From: Faeciplasma sp048393055
GTDB taxonomy: Bacteria; Bacillota; Clostridia; Oscillospirales; Ruminococcaceae
NCBI GenBank assembly: GCA_048393055.1
Contig: DBFJJS010000006.1
Location: 1-64,000, forward strand
Length of the DNA stretch: 64,000 nucleotides
Reading direction: 5' to 3'
Shown here: in pieces, positions 1 through 8,282 of the stretch
Numbering within the stretch: position 1 is the first letter of the stretch
Layout of the letters: each line of letters opens with the position of its first letter
Notes under the pieces: model-generated
Databases searched by the model: none
What the model was told of the DNA's origin: nothing
What the model saw: only the letters and a program-made list of their open reading frames with translations
Made by a program: the position numbers and the translations under genes

Positions 1-434
1 AAACCAATAGCGGCGCATGAAGATAACGCGGTTTTCGAGGGTCAGCGTGTCCAAAAATTCCCCAATGATACGGGCTAATTCTCTGGCTTCAATTTCATCT
101 TCCACGGTTTTCTGGTCTGCGATACAGGCTTCGATCTCTTCTAATGCAACTGTATATCGGCTACTTCGCTTGGCTGCTTCCTTTCTCCAATAGCTGTTAA
201 GCGAAATGTTCCGAACAATCCTGCAGATATATGTCAGCAGGAGACGCGGTCTTTCAGGTGGAATTGTGTTCCATGTGCCGAGGTATGCGTCGTTGACGCA
301 CTCCTGAGCGTCCTGAATGCTATTCACGATGTTATATGAGAGACTTTTCATACTTTCCCATATTTATTATCCAGCTCACGTATAGCCTTTTCCGAACGGT
401 CGAAAAACAAATCAATGATTTTTTCATCTTCCAC
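1..434 (-). pseudogene. ECF/sigma-70 family sigma factor, frameshifted and cut by the left edge
   Basis: The reverse strand encodes a small sigma-70-like factor. Reading begins at a GTG at 434 behind AAGGGG and gives VEDEKIIDLFF, but this frame stops at a TGA at 350-348. The rest continues one frame over from an ATG at 351 (MKSLSYNIVNS), through a region-2-like stretch (ECVNDAYLGTWN) and a region-4-like stretch (LDTLTLENRVIFMRRYWF), and leaves the window at base 1. Supplying one base at the junction restores a continuous protein in the order expected for this family. The TGA and ATG overlap as ATGA, so translational coupling could in principle still make the second part. The C-terminus lies outside the window. 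Either a decayed gene, a sequence error, or a coupled pair. Confidence 0.72.
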
Positions 435-556
435 TGGTTACACCCCTTTTGTTTTCCGCCTTACCCATGTACTACGGTTTCGTCGGGAAATACTACATTA
501 AGTCCGGGAATTATCAAACTTTTCTACATACAACGACCTTTCTGCCAAGCTTGCTA

Positions 557-585
557 TTGAAAAACAAAACTTTATATGGTAAAAT
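557..585 (+). promoter_or_regulatory. Sigma-A-type promoter for the cohesin-like gene
   Basis: TTGAAA (557-562), a 17-base spacer and TAAAAT (580-585) lie 45 bases upstream of the start codon at 631. The stretch between this site and the sigma-factor gene holds no supported gene. Confidence 0.55.
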
Positions 586-630
586 AAATAAAACATCATT
601 GTTTTAACTTCATATTAAAGAGGTAGACAG

Positions 631-1548
631 ATGAAGCTTAAGAGATTTTATGCGGCAATGCTTGCTGCTGTAATGATATTAGTAATGAGCGTGAGCGTGT
701 TTGCGGCAGGCTCGGTGTCAATGGTTCAGATCTCCTCTGCCGGCGTTGGGCAGATATTTGGCGTAGAGCTGTACGCCGGAGCGGAAACCGACGCCGTATC
801 GCTTGATGTAATGCTTGTGTATGATACGTCAAGCCTCAGCTTTGTGCAGGCTGTCGGCGGGACGTTCAGCCGGTGCGAGTACACTAACAGCGGCGGAGTG
901 GTTGTGATAAGCTGCTCCGGCATTTATAATACCGCGCTGAGCGGCAGCATTGCAACTCTTTACTTTACTGTTTTGGAGCAGCCTTCTTTCTCAACGCAGA
1001 TTACAGCGGTTGTCACGAATGCGGTAGGAGCAGGCGGTGGAGAAGTTACTGTAAACGGGTTTACCATGCCGGTTTCTTTTGGACAGATCACTGATGACGA
1101 CGTTACAATAGACGAGCAGGAGCCGGACGCGGACGATATAGATGTTTCGGACAGCGAGGAGGACGAAGAAATAATTATTGTTGACGAGCAAACACAGGCT
1201 GTCACCACCGAAGAAGAGGTGACCACCCGCGAGACGACCACCACAAGGGTTACCACAACAACGCGCGCAACAACCACGACGCATGAGACTGCAACTCAGG
1301 CGACAACCACAGCTCCCGCGACAACTACAACTTTTCCAACCACAACCTCTGTGCCAACCTCTGCGATTACATCGATAACTTCACCGGCGGAAACAGCCGC
1401 GGCGAGCGGCTCTGAAATTCTGGAGCAGGCGAATGCGGATTCAAGCGGCAGGGCGACCGGGGCAACGGTTTCAGTAGCGGTTTTAGCTATCGCAGTGACA
1501 GTTGCTGCAGTTGTTGGAATAGAATACATCAGACGCAATCGGAAATAG
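631..1548 (+). CDS. Secreted, membrane-anchored cohesin-like domain protein
   Basis: A 305-residue exported protein. Residues 1-26 form a signal peptide ending at FAA. Residues about 27-145 resemble the cohesin fold: VGQIFGVELYAG, then SLDVMLVYDTSSLSFV, then a final ATLYFTVLE strand pattern. An acidic stretch (about 150-185) is followed by a long Thr-rich linker (about 190-250). A hydrophobic segment near 275-298 ends in RRNRK and probably anchors the protein in the membrane. No LPxTG motif is visible. Cohesins bind dockerins in cellulosomes and related surface assemblies, but no dockerin was recognised elsewhere in the window, so the partner is unknown. The start has AGAGG eleven bases upstream. 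Confidence 0.75.
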   Translation: MKLKRFYAAMLAAVMILVMSVSVFAAGSVSMVQISSAGVGQIFGVELYAGAETDAVSLDVMLVYDTSSLSFVQAVGGTFSRCEYTNSGGVVVISCSGIYNTALSGSIATLYFTVLEQPSFSTQITAVVTNAVGAGGGEVTVNGFTMPVSFGQITDDDVTIDEQEPDADDIDVSDSEEDEEIIIVDEQTQAVTTEEEVTTRETTTTRVTTTTRATTTTHETATQATTTAPATTTTFPTTTSVPTSAITSITSPAETAAASGSEILEQANADSSGRATGATVSVAVLAIAVTVAAVVGIEYIRRNRK

Positions 1549-1578
1549 AAAAGGTAAATTGAAAAGGAGGCATGTCAT

Positions 1579-2478
1579 ATGTCGATACTTGCAAAAATAT
1601 TTAGAAAAAAGGTAATAGTACCCGTGCTTGTTGCAATAGTTGCGATAATTGTAATAGTAAACAGCGCAGTTATCGTTGACGCGGGACACACCGGCGTCAT
1701 AGTTACGCTGGGAAGAGTCGACGACAGGGTCCTGCAGGAGGGACTTCATTTTAAAATACCTTTTGTTCAGGACGTAGTAAAGATAGACAACAGAATCACA
1801 AAGCTCGAGGTGTCCACCGAGGCGTTTTCAAAGGACCTTCAGACGGTAACGACTACCCTTGCAATAAATTACCGCGTGGATACTGCAAAGTCTTACAGTA
1901 TATATAAGAACATAGGCAGGGATTATGAGGCGGTGCTGGTAGTGCCGGCTGTCAACGAGGTCCTGAAGGCTACCACCGCTAAATATACCGCTGAGGAAAG
2001 CGTTACGAACAGGACGCTTGTGTCCGACGGTCTTGTGGCGGGTTTAAACGAAAAGCTTAATGAGATAGGTCTTTATGTGACGGACGTCAATATCATAAAC
2101 TTTGATTTTTCCGAAGCGTATATAACCGCTATTGAGGAAAAGCAGGTTGCACAGCAGCAGCTTCTCAAGGCTGAAACCGAAAAGCAGACAAGAATAACAA
2201 ATGCTGAGGCTGAGGCTGAAGCGCTCAAAATTCAGGTCGAGGCCCAAGCTGAAGCTAACAGGATACTTGCCGAGTCTATAACCGACGAGCTGGTAGAGTA
2301 TAATAAGATAGAAAAATGGAACGGCGAGCTTCCCATGGTGACAGGCGGCGCAGCTTCTATACTGGATATAAACTCTCTGCTTGGTTCTGAATCGGTAAAT
2401 TCGGACGCGAACCAGACATATAGTGCTCCGGTGTCTGAAAGCCCGGCTCAAACCGATTCGGAAAATGCCGGCGAGTAG
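1579..2478 (+). CDS. SPFH/prohibitin (stomatin-like) membrane protein
   Basis: A 299-residue protein with an N-terminal membrane segment (about 13-30) followed by an SPFH/Band-7 domain. The motif VDAGHTGVIVTLGRV, the phrase LQEGLHFKIPF, and the later VLKATTAKYTAEE and FDFSEAYITAIEEKQVA match prohibitins and HflK/HflC. A heptad-rich alpha-helical region (about 190-235, many Glu, Ala and Gln) should form a coiled coil for oligomerisation. The C-terminal 40 residues are low in complexity. Such proteins form ring scaffolds at the membrane and may control proteases or membrane microdomains; the client is not shown here. It starts at ATG with AAAGGAGG upstream and follows the cohesin-like gene by 30 bases. 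Confidence 0.85.
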   Translation: MSILAKIFRKKVIVPVLVAIVAIIVIVNSAVIVDAGHTGVIVTLGRVDDRVLQEGLHFKIPFVQDVVKIDNRITKLEVSTEAFSKDLQTVTTTLAINYRVDTAKSYSIYKNIGRDYEAVLVVPAVNEVLKATTAKYTAEESVTNRTLVSDGLVAGLNEKLNEIGLYVTDVNIINFDFSEAYITAIEEKQVAQQQLLKAETEKQTRITNAEAEAEALKIQVEAQAEANRILAESITDELVEYNKIEKWNGELPMVTGGAASILDINSLLGSESVNSDANQTYSAPVSESPAQTDSENAGE

Positions 2479-2508
2479 CTTATATAAATTATTTAAGGGG
2501 GAAATAAA

Positions 2509-3285
2509 ATGAAAACAATTGTTAAAAAGGCGGCGATTATCCTTATGGCAGTTCTGACGCTTGCGTCTCTTTCGGGCTGTGAGTTTATAAACGTCACGAC
2601 TGCATATGGGCTTTACTCGAGGTCGATGGAAAAAATCGAGGATGCAGGCGGCTACGAGGCGGACTGTACTATGTCCATGACATTTGATATTCTGGGGGAG
2701 CAGTCGACTACCGAGATGTCCATGAATTTCAAACAAAACGGGAACGACGCTCAGGTCACCACGCATCTTGACGGCGAAGACGTTATCAGTACGACGGTAA
2801 ACGGAGCCGTATACGTTGAATACGCGGGCACAAACATAAAGTATACTCTGCCGGACGGATATTTTGACTCCATGGATGATACAATGAGCGGCATGGATAT
2901 ACCCCAGCTTACCGAGGACATTCTTGGTGATATCGAGGTAGTGCAAAACGATGACGGAACAAAGCAGATATCGATAAACCTTGAGGGTGACAGCATGAAT
3001 GAAATTCTCGAAGCGATGCTCGGCGACACCGAATCGATGACATTCGAGAATATCGTTTATACCATGACCTTTGATGAAAACAACGACCTTTCCGTTATGG
3101 TGATGGAATGCACGGCTGTAATGGAAATTCTCGATGTGGAGTTTACCGGCGACGTCAGAGCAGAGTACACATTTATTAACTTCGGAACTGCTCCTGAAAT
3201 CTCAATCAACTATCCTGAGGACGAGTATATCGACGGCGGCGAATATGTCCTTGCGGACGAATCCGTTTCCGGCGCGTCCGCATGA
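2509..3285 (+). CDS. Lipoprotein of unknown function, LolA/DUF6612-like
   Basis: A 258-residue lipoprotein. The signal peptide ends in the lipobox LSGC with Cys24 as the lipid site. The mature part is acidic and rich in beta-strand patterns, such as YEADCTMSMTFDILGEQSTT and VNGAVYVEYAGTNIKYTLPDG. This resembles clostridial lipoproteins of the LolA-like/DUF6612 type, but the assignment is by overall pattern only. A GGGGG-containing ribosome site precedes the ATG. It lies 30 bases after the SPFH gene and probably shares its transcript, which would end at the hairpin at 3347. Confidence 0.65.
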   Translation: MKTIVKKAAIILMAVLTLASLSGCEFINVTTAYGLYSRSMEKIEDAGGYEADCTMSMTFDILGEQSTTEMSMNFKQNGNDAQVTTHLDGEDVISTTVNGAVYVEYAGTNIKYTLPDGYFDSMDDTMSGMDIPQLTEDILGDIEVVQNDDGTKQISINLEGDSMNEILEAMLGDTESMTFENIVYTMTFDENNDLSVMVMECTAVMEILDVEFTGDVRAEYTFINFGTAPEISINYPEDEYIDGGEYVLADESVSGASA

Positions 3286-3346
3286 CGACGACGGCGGCAG
3301 GTAACGATTTGGCAGTTTTTGCGCCGGTATAGGTAAACACGTAGGG

Positions 3347-3384
3347 CGGCATGCATTTTTAAAATAAAATGCATGCCGTTTTTT
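3347..3384 (+). terminator. Rho-independent terminator after the lipoprotein gene
   Basis: A perfect 13-bp stem (3347-3359 with 3366-3378, core GGCATGCATTTT) and a 6-base loop are followed by TTTTTT. Confidence 0.85.
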
Positions 3385-3449
3385 ATAAAAATTATCCGTG
3401 GGCGGACAGCTTTATGAAAGCTTTTATGTCAAGCAGTTCCGGATTTTTC

Positions 3450-3478
3450 TTGACATTTGAGTTTGGCTGTGATATAAT
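3450..3478 (+). promoter_or_regulatory. Consensus promoter for tRNA-Ser
   Basis: TTGACA (3450-3455), a 17-base spacer and TATAAT (3473-3478) match sigma-A consensus exactly, 25 bases before the tRNA. Confidence 0.85.
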
Positions 3479-3503
3479 ACGAAGGCTGTCACAAACTGAA
3501 TAC

Positions 3504-3591
3504 GGAGAGGTATCGAAGCGGTCATAACGAGGCGGTCTTGAAAACCGTTTGGTCAAAAGCCACAAGGGTTCGAATCCCTTCCTCTCCGCCA
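3504..3591 (+). tRNA. tRNA-Ser (anticodon TGA)
   Basis: The acceptor arms GGAGAGG (3504-3510) and CCTCTCC (3581-3587) pair fully. The gene has discriminator G and an encoded CCA (3589-3591). The anticodon loop CTTGAAA puts TGA at 3539-3541. A long variable arm and GGTTCGAATCC complete a class II serine tRNA. Confidence 0.95.
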
Positions 3592-3595
3592 TGCT

Positions 3596-3627
3596 GCCGC
3601 AAGCTATGCCGCTTGCGGCGATTTTCT
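3596..3627 (+). terminator. Terminator after tRNA-Ser
   Basis: GCCGCAAGC (3596-3604) pairs with GCTTGCGGC (3611-3619) over a 6-base loop, followed by GATTTTCT. Confidence 0.7.
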
Positions 3628-3805
3628 ATGCTTACAAAAGTCTGTACATATTTAAAAATTTAAAAAGCCAAGATGTAAAGTGTTGTTGCGCAGATGTAAA
3701 GCGTCTGCGGTTGAAAAGAAACTGCCTGTTACCTATAATAAATGACAGCGAATGCTGGTATATCATACAAACGTCGGCAAAGGCATTAACGGAAGGAAAG
3801 GTATT

Positions 3806-4393
3806 ATGATGCTGTCAGAAAAAATCATAGGCATGAGAAATAAAAGGGGAATGTCTCAGGAGCAGCTTGCGGAGGCGATTAACGTATCACGCCAGGCAGT
3901 ATCGCGCTGGGAGGTCGGCTCCGCTCTGCCGGACGCTTCTAATATTTTGGCGCTGTGCAGGCTTTTCGGAGTTACCGCGGATTTTCTCCTTAACGACGAA
4001 TACAGCGGCGACAAGGATGTTACCGCGTTGAAAAGCGCAAAAAGGGAATCTGTTTTATTTATGAAACGAGCCGTTGCATTTATGGTGAGCCTGTTAGGCC
4101 TTGCGGGGAACTTTATTATCTATGTGCTGTCACGAATCATAGAGGTTCACGTGCCGTTTATCACTCACGACGAATCGGGACAGGAGGTTTACAACTGGAG
4201 CAACACCGGTCGGAGCTATAAATACTTCATACAGGAGTACAGGCTTGAATTTCTTGTGGCGCTATTTTGGGCAATGGTGATATTGGGTCTTGTCTATCTT
4301 GCGGCAAAGTCCGGATTATTTGAGAAAGCGTCGGCAGCGATTAAAAAAAGAGCCTCAGCGACAAAAAACATTCTAAGCAATAGGAATAGGTAG
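3806..4393 (+). CDS. XRE-family HTH regulator with membrane-spanning C-terminus
   Basis: A 195-residue protein. The N-terminal helix-turn-helix (about residues 3-60) carries the pattern RNKRGMSQEQLAEAINVSRQ, AVSRWEVGSALPD and LFGVTADFLL typical of XRE/Cro domains. Two hydrophobic segments follow (FMVSLLGLAGNFIIYVLS and LVALFWAMVILGLVYLAA), so this DNA-binding protein is probably tethered to the membrane. Two ATGs at 3806 and 3809 both follow GGAAGGAAAGG; the longer reading upstream lacks a ribosome site. Such proteins usually respond to membrane or envelope signals; the targets are unknown. Confidence 0.8.
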   Translation: MMLSEKIIGMRNKRGMSQEQLAEAINVSRQAVSRWEVGSALPDASNILALCRLFGVTADFLLNDEYSGDKDVTALKSAKRESVLFMKRAVAFMVSLLGLAGNFIIYVLSRIIEVHVPFITHDESGQEVYNWSNTGRSYKYFIQEYRLEFLVALFWAMVILGLVYLAAKSGLFEKASAAIKKRASATKNILSNRNR

Positions 4394-4417
4394 GACGGCC
4401 GTATGCAGCTGTCCTAC
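4390..4417. terminator. Hairpin between convergent genes
   Basis: GTAGGACGGC pairs with GCTGTCCTAC (one G-T pair) across an 8-base loop, between the XRE gene and mscS. It lacks a clean T run, so it may terminate only weakly. Confidence 0.4.
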
Positions 4418-4445
4418 CTTCATTTTACGCCTTTGAGCTATGCTG

Positions 4446-5252
4446 TCAGGCTTTTTCCGACTCGCTTATCAACCTCATTGCAGGGGCTTTCACGTCGTTT
4501 TGAGAAAGGGCTTCGGTTATTTTCTGAGTCAGGTCGTAATACACATCCCAGTAGTCTTCGTTTTTGCACCACACCCTTACGACAAAATTCATGGAATCGG
4601 CGGCGGTGTCGTTTAGCCGCGCCGTAGGCTCGGGCGTTTTCAGAGCCTTTTCGGAGTCAAGTGCAATACTTAGCATAATGTCCTGGATTTTTGAGGGGCT
4701 TTCGCTTCTCGAGCAGGAAAAAGAAAGGTCAACCCTTCTTAAATCCTCGGAGGAGTAGTTTATGACGTTTGAATTCATCAGGCTGCCGTTAGGGACGGAT
4801 ACCCGCTTATTGTCAGACGTCAGAAATGTGGTGTAAAAAAGCGTCACCTCGCTTACTGTGCCGGAAGCGCCCGCCGCGTCGACGTAATCCCCGCATTTGA
4901 AGGGCTTGAACAGTATGATCATAAGGCCTCCCGCAAGGTTTGAAAGAGCTCCCTGAAGCGCAAGCCCTATCGCGGCGGCAGCAGACGCAAGAACCGCTAT
5001 TACCGACGCCATGGGCACGCCTATTATGCTCACTATAGATATTGCAAGCAGTACGTAAAGCCCTATTTTTACAAAGCTGAGAGTAAATGATTTTACAGAC
5101 CCCTCCGCCCTGTTCATAAGCCTGCTTTTTGACAGAGCCTTTACTACAAGCTTTATTACCGCCCTGCCGACAAAGTAGACTACCAGCGCCGCTGCGCCCT
5201 TTTCACATATTGTAATTACTGATGACAGTATTCTTTGCCAAAATTGCTCCAT
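4446..5252 (-). CDS. mscS: Small-conductance mechanosensitive channel, MscS family
   Basis: A 268-residue MscS-type channel that would open on membrane tension to release solutes in osmotic downshock. There are three predicted membrane segments. The third is the Ala/Gly-rich pore helix (VIAVLASAAAAIGLALQGAL, then SNLAGG). The conserved beta-domain follows: IILFKPFKCGDYVDAAGASG, TVSEVTLFYTTF and RVSVPNGSLMNSNVINYS. The C-terminus has the alpha/beta MscS domain (WCKNEDYWDVYYDLTQKI). Length is close to E. coli MscS. The start at ATG has AAGGAGC upstream. Confidence 0.92.
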   Translation of the reverse strand: MEQFWQRILSSVITICEKGAAALVVYFVGRAVIKLVVKALSKSRLMNRAEGSVKSFTLSFVKIGLYVLLAISIVSIIGVPMASVIAVLASAAAAIGLALQGALSNLAGGLMIILFKPFKCGDYVDAAGASGTVSEVTLFYTTFLTSDNKRVSVPNGSLMNSNVINYSSEDLRRVDLSFSCSRSESPSKIQDIMLSIALDSEKALKTPEPTARLNDTAADSMNFVVRVWCKNEDYWDVYYDLTQKITEALSQNDVKAPAMRLISESEKA

Positions 5253-5565
5253 AAAAGTGCTCCTTAATTATATATAAAACTTATGCTAAAGATGCTGTAA
5301 GACTATAATAAATTACCTATCTTTATTTGTCAATCTCCGTAGACGCAAGGCAACAGAAAGTTAGAATGTATAATTTTTGTCTATAAATTTGTGCAATATT
5401 ACTGATACATAATTATATTTTTGAGAATAATATTTCAGATTAGACTATATTTTTTGCATTTTTTGACGCGTATGTCCTGCCTAATTAAATTTTTGACTTG
5501 TTATGCTAATGGACGCCTGTTAAACTTTATATATAAACATTGCGACAGAGGGGGCATACATAGTA
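5253..5565. other. AT-rich intergenic region before the solute-binding lipoprotein
   Basis: No gene is supported here. TTGACG (5463-5468) with TAAATT (5486-5491) at a 17-base spacing is a possible weak promoter for the downstream lipoprotein. Confidence 0.4.
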
Positions 5566-7014
5566 ATGAAAAAGCTAATTTCCTTGTTTTTGGTACTGCT
5601 TATGCTGTTTGTGCTTGTCGGATGCGGCAGCCAGTCCCGCCAAATCGTAGAGGTAACCCTTTCTACAAGGGACTCCGAAGCTATCCTGGCGGCCGCTGGG
5701 ATACGCCTTCCCGATGCAGAAACGGCGGCGGGAGCAAATTCAACGGTTCAATACTTCAGCTGGTACGATGGATTCCACAATTATGATGAAAACGAAATTG
5801 TCAACACCGGATACTTTACATTCACAGAAAAGTATAACGGAGAAGTTGAGTGGATAGAGTGCGAATATCAAGCAAGATTTGATGATTTGGCTAATCTGGT
5901 ACTAAGCTCGTCCGCCCCGGATATTTATCCTGCGGGAACAAGCGCTACAGCTGCTTATCCGATGAAGTGCATAAGGGGCGTTTTCCAGGCGGTAGACGAT
6001 TATATCGACTTCGACGACCCGCTCTGGGCAGACGTCAAGGAGGTTGCCGATCAGTTTTCGATATCCGACCAGCATTTTACCATAGTTACCGATACTACAT
6101 TCAAGGACGTAGTAGCGTACAATCGCAGGGTTATTTCTGAATTTGGATACGATGATCCTGCCGAGCTTTATTACAATAACGAGTGGACTTGGCAGGTGTT
6201 CTACGACTACTGCATGGACTTTTCCGACGTTGACGAGAACCGCTTTGCCCTTGACGGACAGTCATATACAAATTCGCTCGTACAGGCTACCGGACAGAAC
6301 TTTGTTCATCGTGCAGAGGACGGAACGTATTACTCCAACCTCGATTCGCCAGAGATCGAAAGAGCCGAGCAGATGCTCTATGATTTAACAAAGAATAACT
6401 GTACCTATCATGAGGGCAACGACTACTGGGCGATGAGAAATGATATCTATGGCGGCGGAATGAAAGAGGGTCTTTGCCTGTTCTATGTATGCGAGACCAG
6501 CTTCTTTACCGGAACGGTAGAGGAAATATCGGCTGTTTGGGGAGACGTGACAAAAGGCGAGCTTATGTTTGCGCCTCTTCCGAGAGACGACAGCGGGGAC
6601 GGCAACTATTATCTTCTCACTCAGATAAACGGCTATATGCTTTGCTCCGGCGCAAGAAACCCAGAGGGAGCCGCGCTTTTGGCGTCGTGCGAGAGATTTA
6701 AAATAATAGATCCGACAGTTGTGGACATAGACCGCAAGCAGCTTGAGGAGAAATACTATTGGACAGAGGAAATGCTGTCTATGTACGATACCTGCAAGGA
6801 GATAGCAAGCGCAAATCCGAGAGCAATAGTAACAGGCGATATGACGGATAATGTAAACAGTATGGTATCAACATTCCAGTACGGTCCATGCCGTAGCGCA
6901 AACCCGTCGACATGGTCGCAGGTGAAGGAGCAGTATGGCGAGGCGCTCGAATACTATCTTGATGAGCTTAATTCTCTCATGACGGACTTCTCGGAGACCG
7001 GAGTCATAGAGTAG
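5566..7014 (+). CDS. ABC-type solute-binding lipoprotein, family 1
   Basis: A 482-residue lipoprotein with a signal peptide and lipobox LVGC (Cys20). The mature region has the layout of family 1 extracellular binding proteins: VEWIECEYQARFDDLANLVLSS and APDIYPAG, aromatic-rich ligand-side segments (LYYNNEWTWQVFYDYC) and a C-terminal lobe. These usually bind oligosaccharides for an ABC importer. No permease or ATPase of that class lies nearby, so it is either served by a distant transporter or acts as a sensor lipoprotein. Its ribosome site is AGAGGGGG. The substrate cannot be told from sequence. Confidence 0.75.
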   Translation: MKKLISLFLVLLMLFVLVGCGSQSRQIVEVTLSTRDSEAILAAAGIRLPDAETAAGANSTVQYFSWYDGFHNYDENEIVNTGYFTFTEKYNGEVEWIECEYQARFDDLANLVLSSSAPDIYPAGTSATAAYPMKCIRGVFQAVDDYIDFDDPLWADVKEVADQFSISDQHFTIVTDTTFKDVVAYNRRVISEFGYDDPAELYYNNEWTWQVFYDYCMDFSDVDENRFALDGQSYTNSLVQATGQNFVHRAEDGTYYSNLDSPEIERAEQMLYDLTKNNCTYHEGNDYWAMRNDIYGGGMKEGLCLFYVCETSFFTGTVEEISAVWGDVTKGELMFAPLPRDDSGDGNYYLLTQINGYMLCSGARNPEGAALLASCERFKIIDPTVVDIDRKQLEEKYYWTEEMLSMYDTCKEIASANPRAIVTGDMTDNVNSMVSTFQYGPCRSANPSTWSQVKEQYGEALEYYLDELNSLMTDFSETGVIE

Positions 7015-7047
7015 TAATATCGTTCCTTTCATTTATAAACCATAGTA

Positions 7048-7098
7048 ATGCAAAACGACTCTGCCGAAGCTGTTCGACAGGGTCGTTTTGCATTTTTA
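7048..7098 (+). terminator. Terminator after the solute-binding protein
   Basis: AATGCAAAACGAC (7048-7060 region) pairs with GTCGTTTTGCATT (7082-7094), with further inner pairing, then a T-rich tail. Confidence 0.8.
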
Positions 7099-7145
7099 GT
7101 TTGCAGTATGATGTATTTATGCATTTTCCGCCTGCAGACGGACAC

Positions 7146-7991
7146 TTATTTTTTTGAGCGGCTCGTTTTTGAGCTGTTCATAAAGGAATCCCTGAAATCG
7201 CTTGGCGTAAGCCCCTCGCTTTCTTTGAAACGCCTGTTAAAGCTGCGTATGCTAGAGAAACCCGACTCAAATGCGATTTCCGTTATGGTTTTTTGAGAAT
7301 TCATCAAAAGCCTTTTTGCAACTGATATCCGTTTCTTTGATATATATGAGTTAAGCGAGGTTTTAAAGTTTTTTGAAAATACTGTGGATACGTATGACGG
7401 TACGATATTCAGCGCCTTAGATATACGCTCCAGCGAGAGGTCGGAGGATATATTGCTGTCGATATACAAAAGCAGCTTTCGGCATATTTCAAAGTTATTT
7501 GACCGCTCCTTGAACTTTTCGAATTCCACTCCTGAGTATGCCGGCATTATTCCCGAAAGCAGTACTGTAAGCATCCCTTTGATAACCGTCTTACCTACGC
7601 TGTAGTTATGGGCAAAATCGAGCAGGTATTTTATCTGATCTTTAGCAAAGCTCGGGCATTTGTTCTTGTCCATCCTGACATACGGGACGCTGTTGCTTTC
7701 AAAAAAGGCCCTGAAATCGCTTATAAATTCCGTACTGAAAATAAATACACAGGTAGAAGAGTCCTTTGTCGAGCTGAGCTTATGAATAACATGAGGACAT
7801 ATGAGAATTCCGTCGCCCTCTTCCATTGTAATTTCCTGATTGTCGGCGACAACAGTAACGCTGCCCTTTTCAACTATTACAAGCTCTACCTGACTATGCA
7901 GGTGGGGAGATTGGTAGATGTTTTCAGTGAAATAAGCGACAACGCCGTACGTCACTGTTCCTTCGCTCCAATCCTCATATCTGAAATTCAT
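7146..7991 (-). CDS. AraC-family transcription regulator with cupin sensor domain
   Basis: A 281-residue regulator. The N-terminal half has a cupin pattern: HLHSQVELVIVEKGSVTV, then EEGDGILICPHVIHKL, which would bind a small, often sugar, effector. The C-terminal 100 residues hold the two AraC helix-turn-helices (LSLERISKALNIVPSYVSTV and ITEIAFESGFSSIRSFNRRF), with KESEGLTPSDFR at the end. It is convergent with the solute-binding lipoprotein, and whether it controls that gene is conjecture. The start follows GAGGTGAG. Confidence 0.88.
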   Translation of the reverse strand: MNFRYEDWSEGTVTYGVVAYFTENIYQSPHLHSQVELVIVEKGSVTVVADNQEITMEEGDGILICPHVIHKLSSTKDSSTCVFIFSTEFISDFRAFFESNSVPYVRMDKNKCPSFAKDQIKYLLDFAHNYSVGKTVIKGMLTVLLSGIMPAYSGVEFEKFKERSNNFEICRKLLLYIDSNISSDLSLERISKALNIVPSYVSTVFSKNFKTSLNSYISKKRISVAKRLLMNSQKTITEIAFESGFSSIRSFNRRFKESEGLTPSDFRDSFMNSSKTSRSKK

Positions 7992-8114
7992 AAACTCACC
8001 TCGCTTTCATTTCTACATTGCATTATACCATAAGCATAACCTGATTTTCAATAGATAGAGCGCTCAAAAATCAAAATGAATCTTGCGTTTTGAACTAAAG
8101 TTTTATATATTTAC

Positions 8115-8143
8115 TTGACTGCTTTGTGAATAGATGATAAAAT
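8115..8143 (+). promoter_or_regulatory. Promoter for the ABC exporter
   Basis: TTGACT (8115-8120), a 17-base spacer and TAAAAT (8138-8143) preceded by TGA, an extended -10. A leader of about 130 bases separates it from the start codon at 8283. Confidence 0.6.
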
Positions 8144-8282
8144 AAATTGAAACACGCAGGACGATTATGACGTTACAGCACAATCATGCAAAAATCATGT
8201 GGCAATATCTGTGGGTTTTGTCTGACAGGGCGAAAGAGAAATGCTGCATATGTTTTTGTAAATGCAAAGCGAGGTGGGGAAA

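Noticed and set aside
1483..1749. Minus-strand frames across the junction of the cohesin-like and SPFH genes.
   Set aside because: Both + strand genes have clear signals and family motifs. The antisense peptides show none.
3392..3592. A minus-strand frame covering the tRNA-Ser gene.
   Set aside because: It reads through a clear tRNA with promoter and terminator. The peptide is a known type of false call over serine tRNAs.
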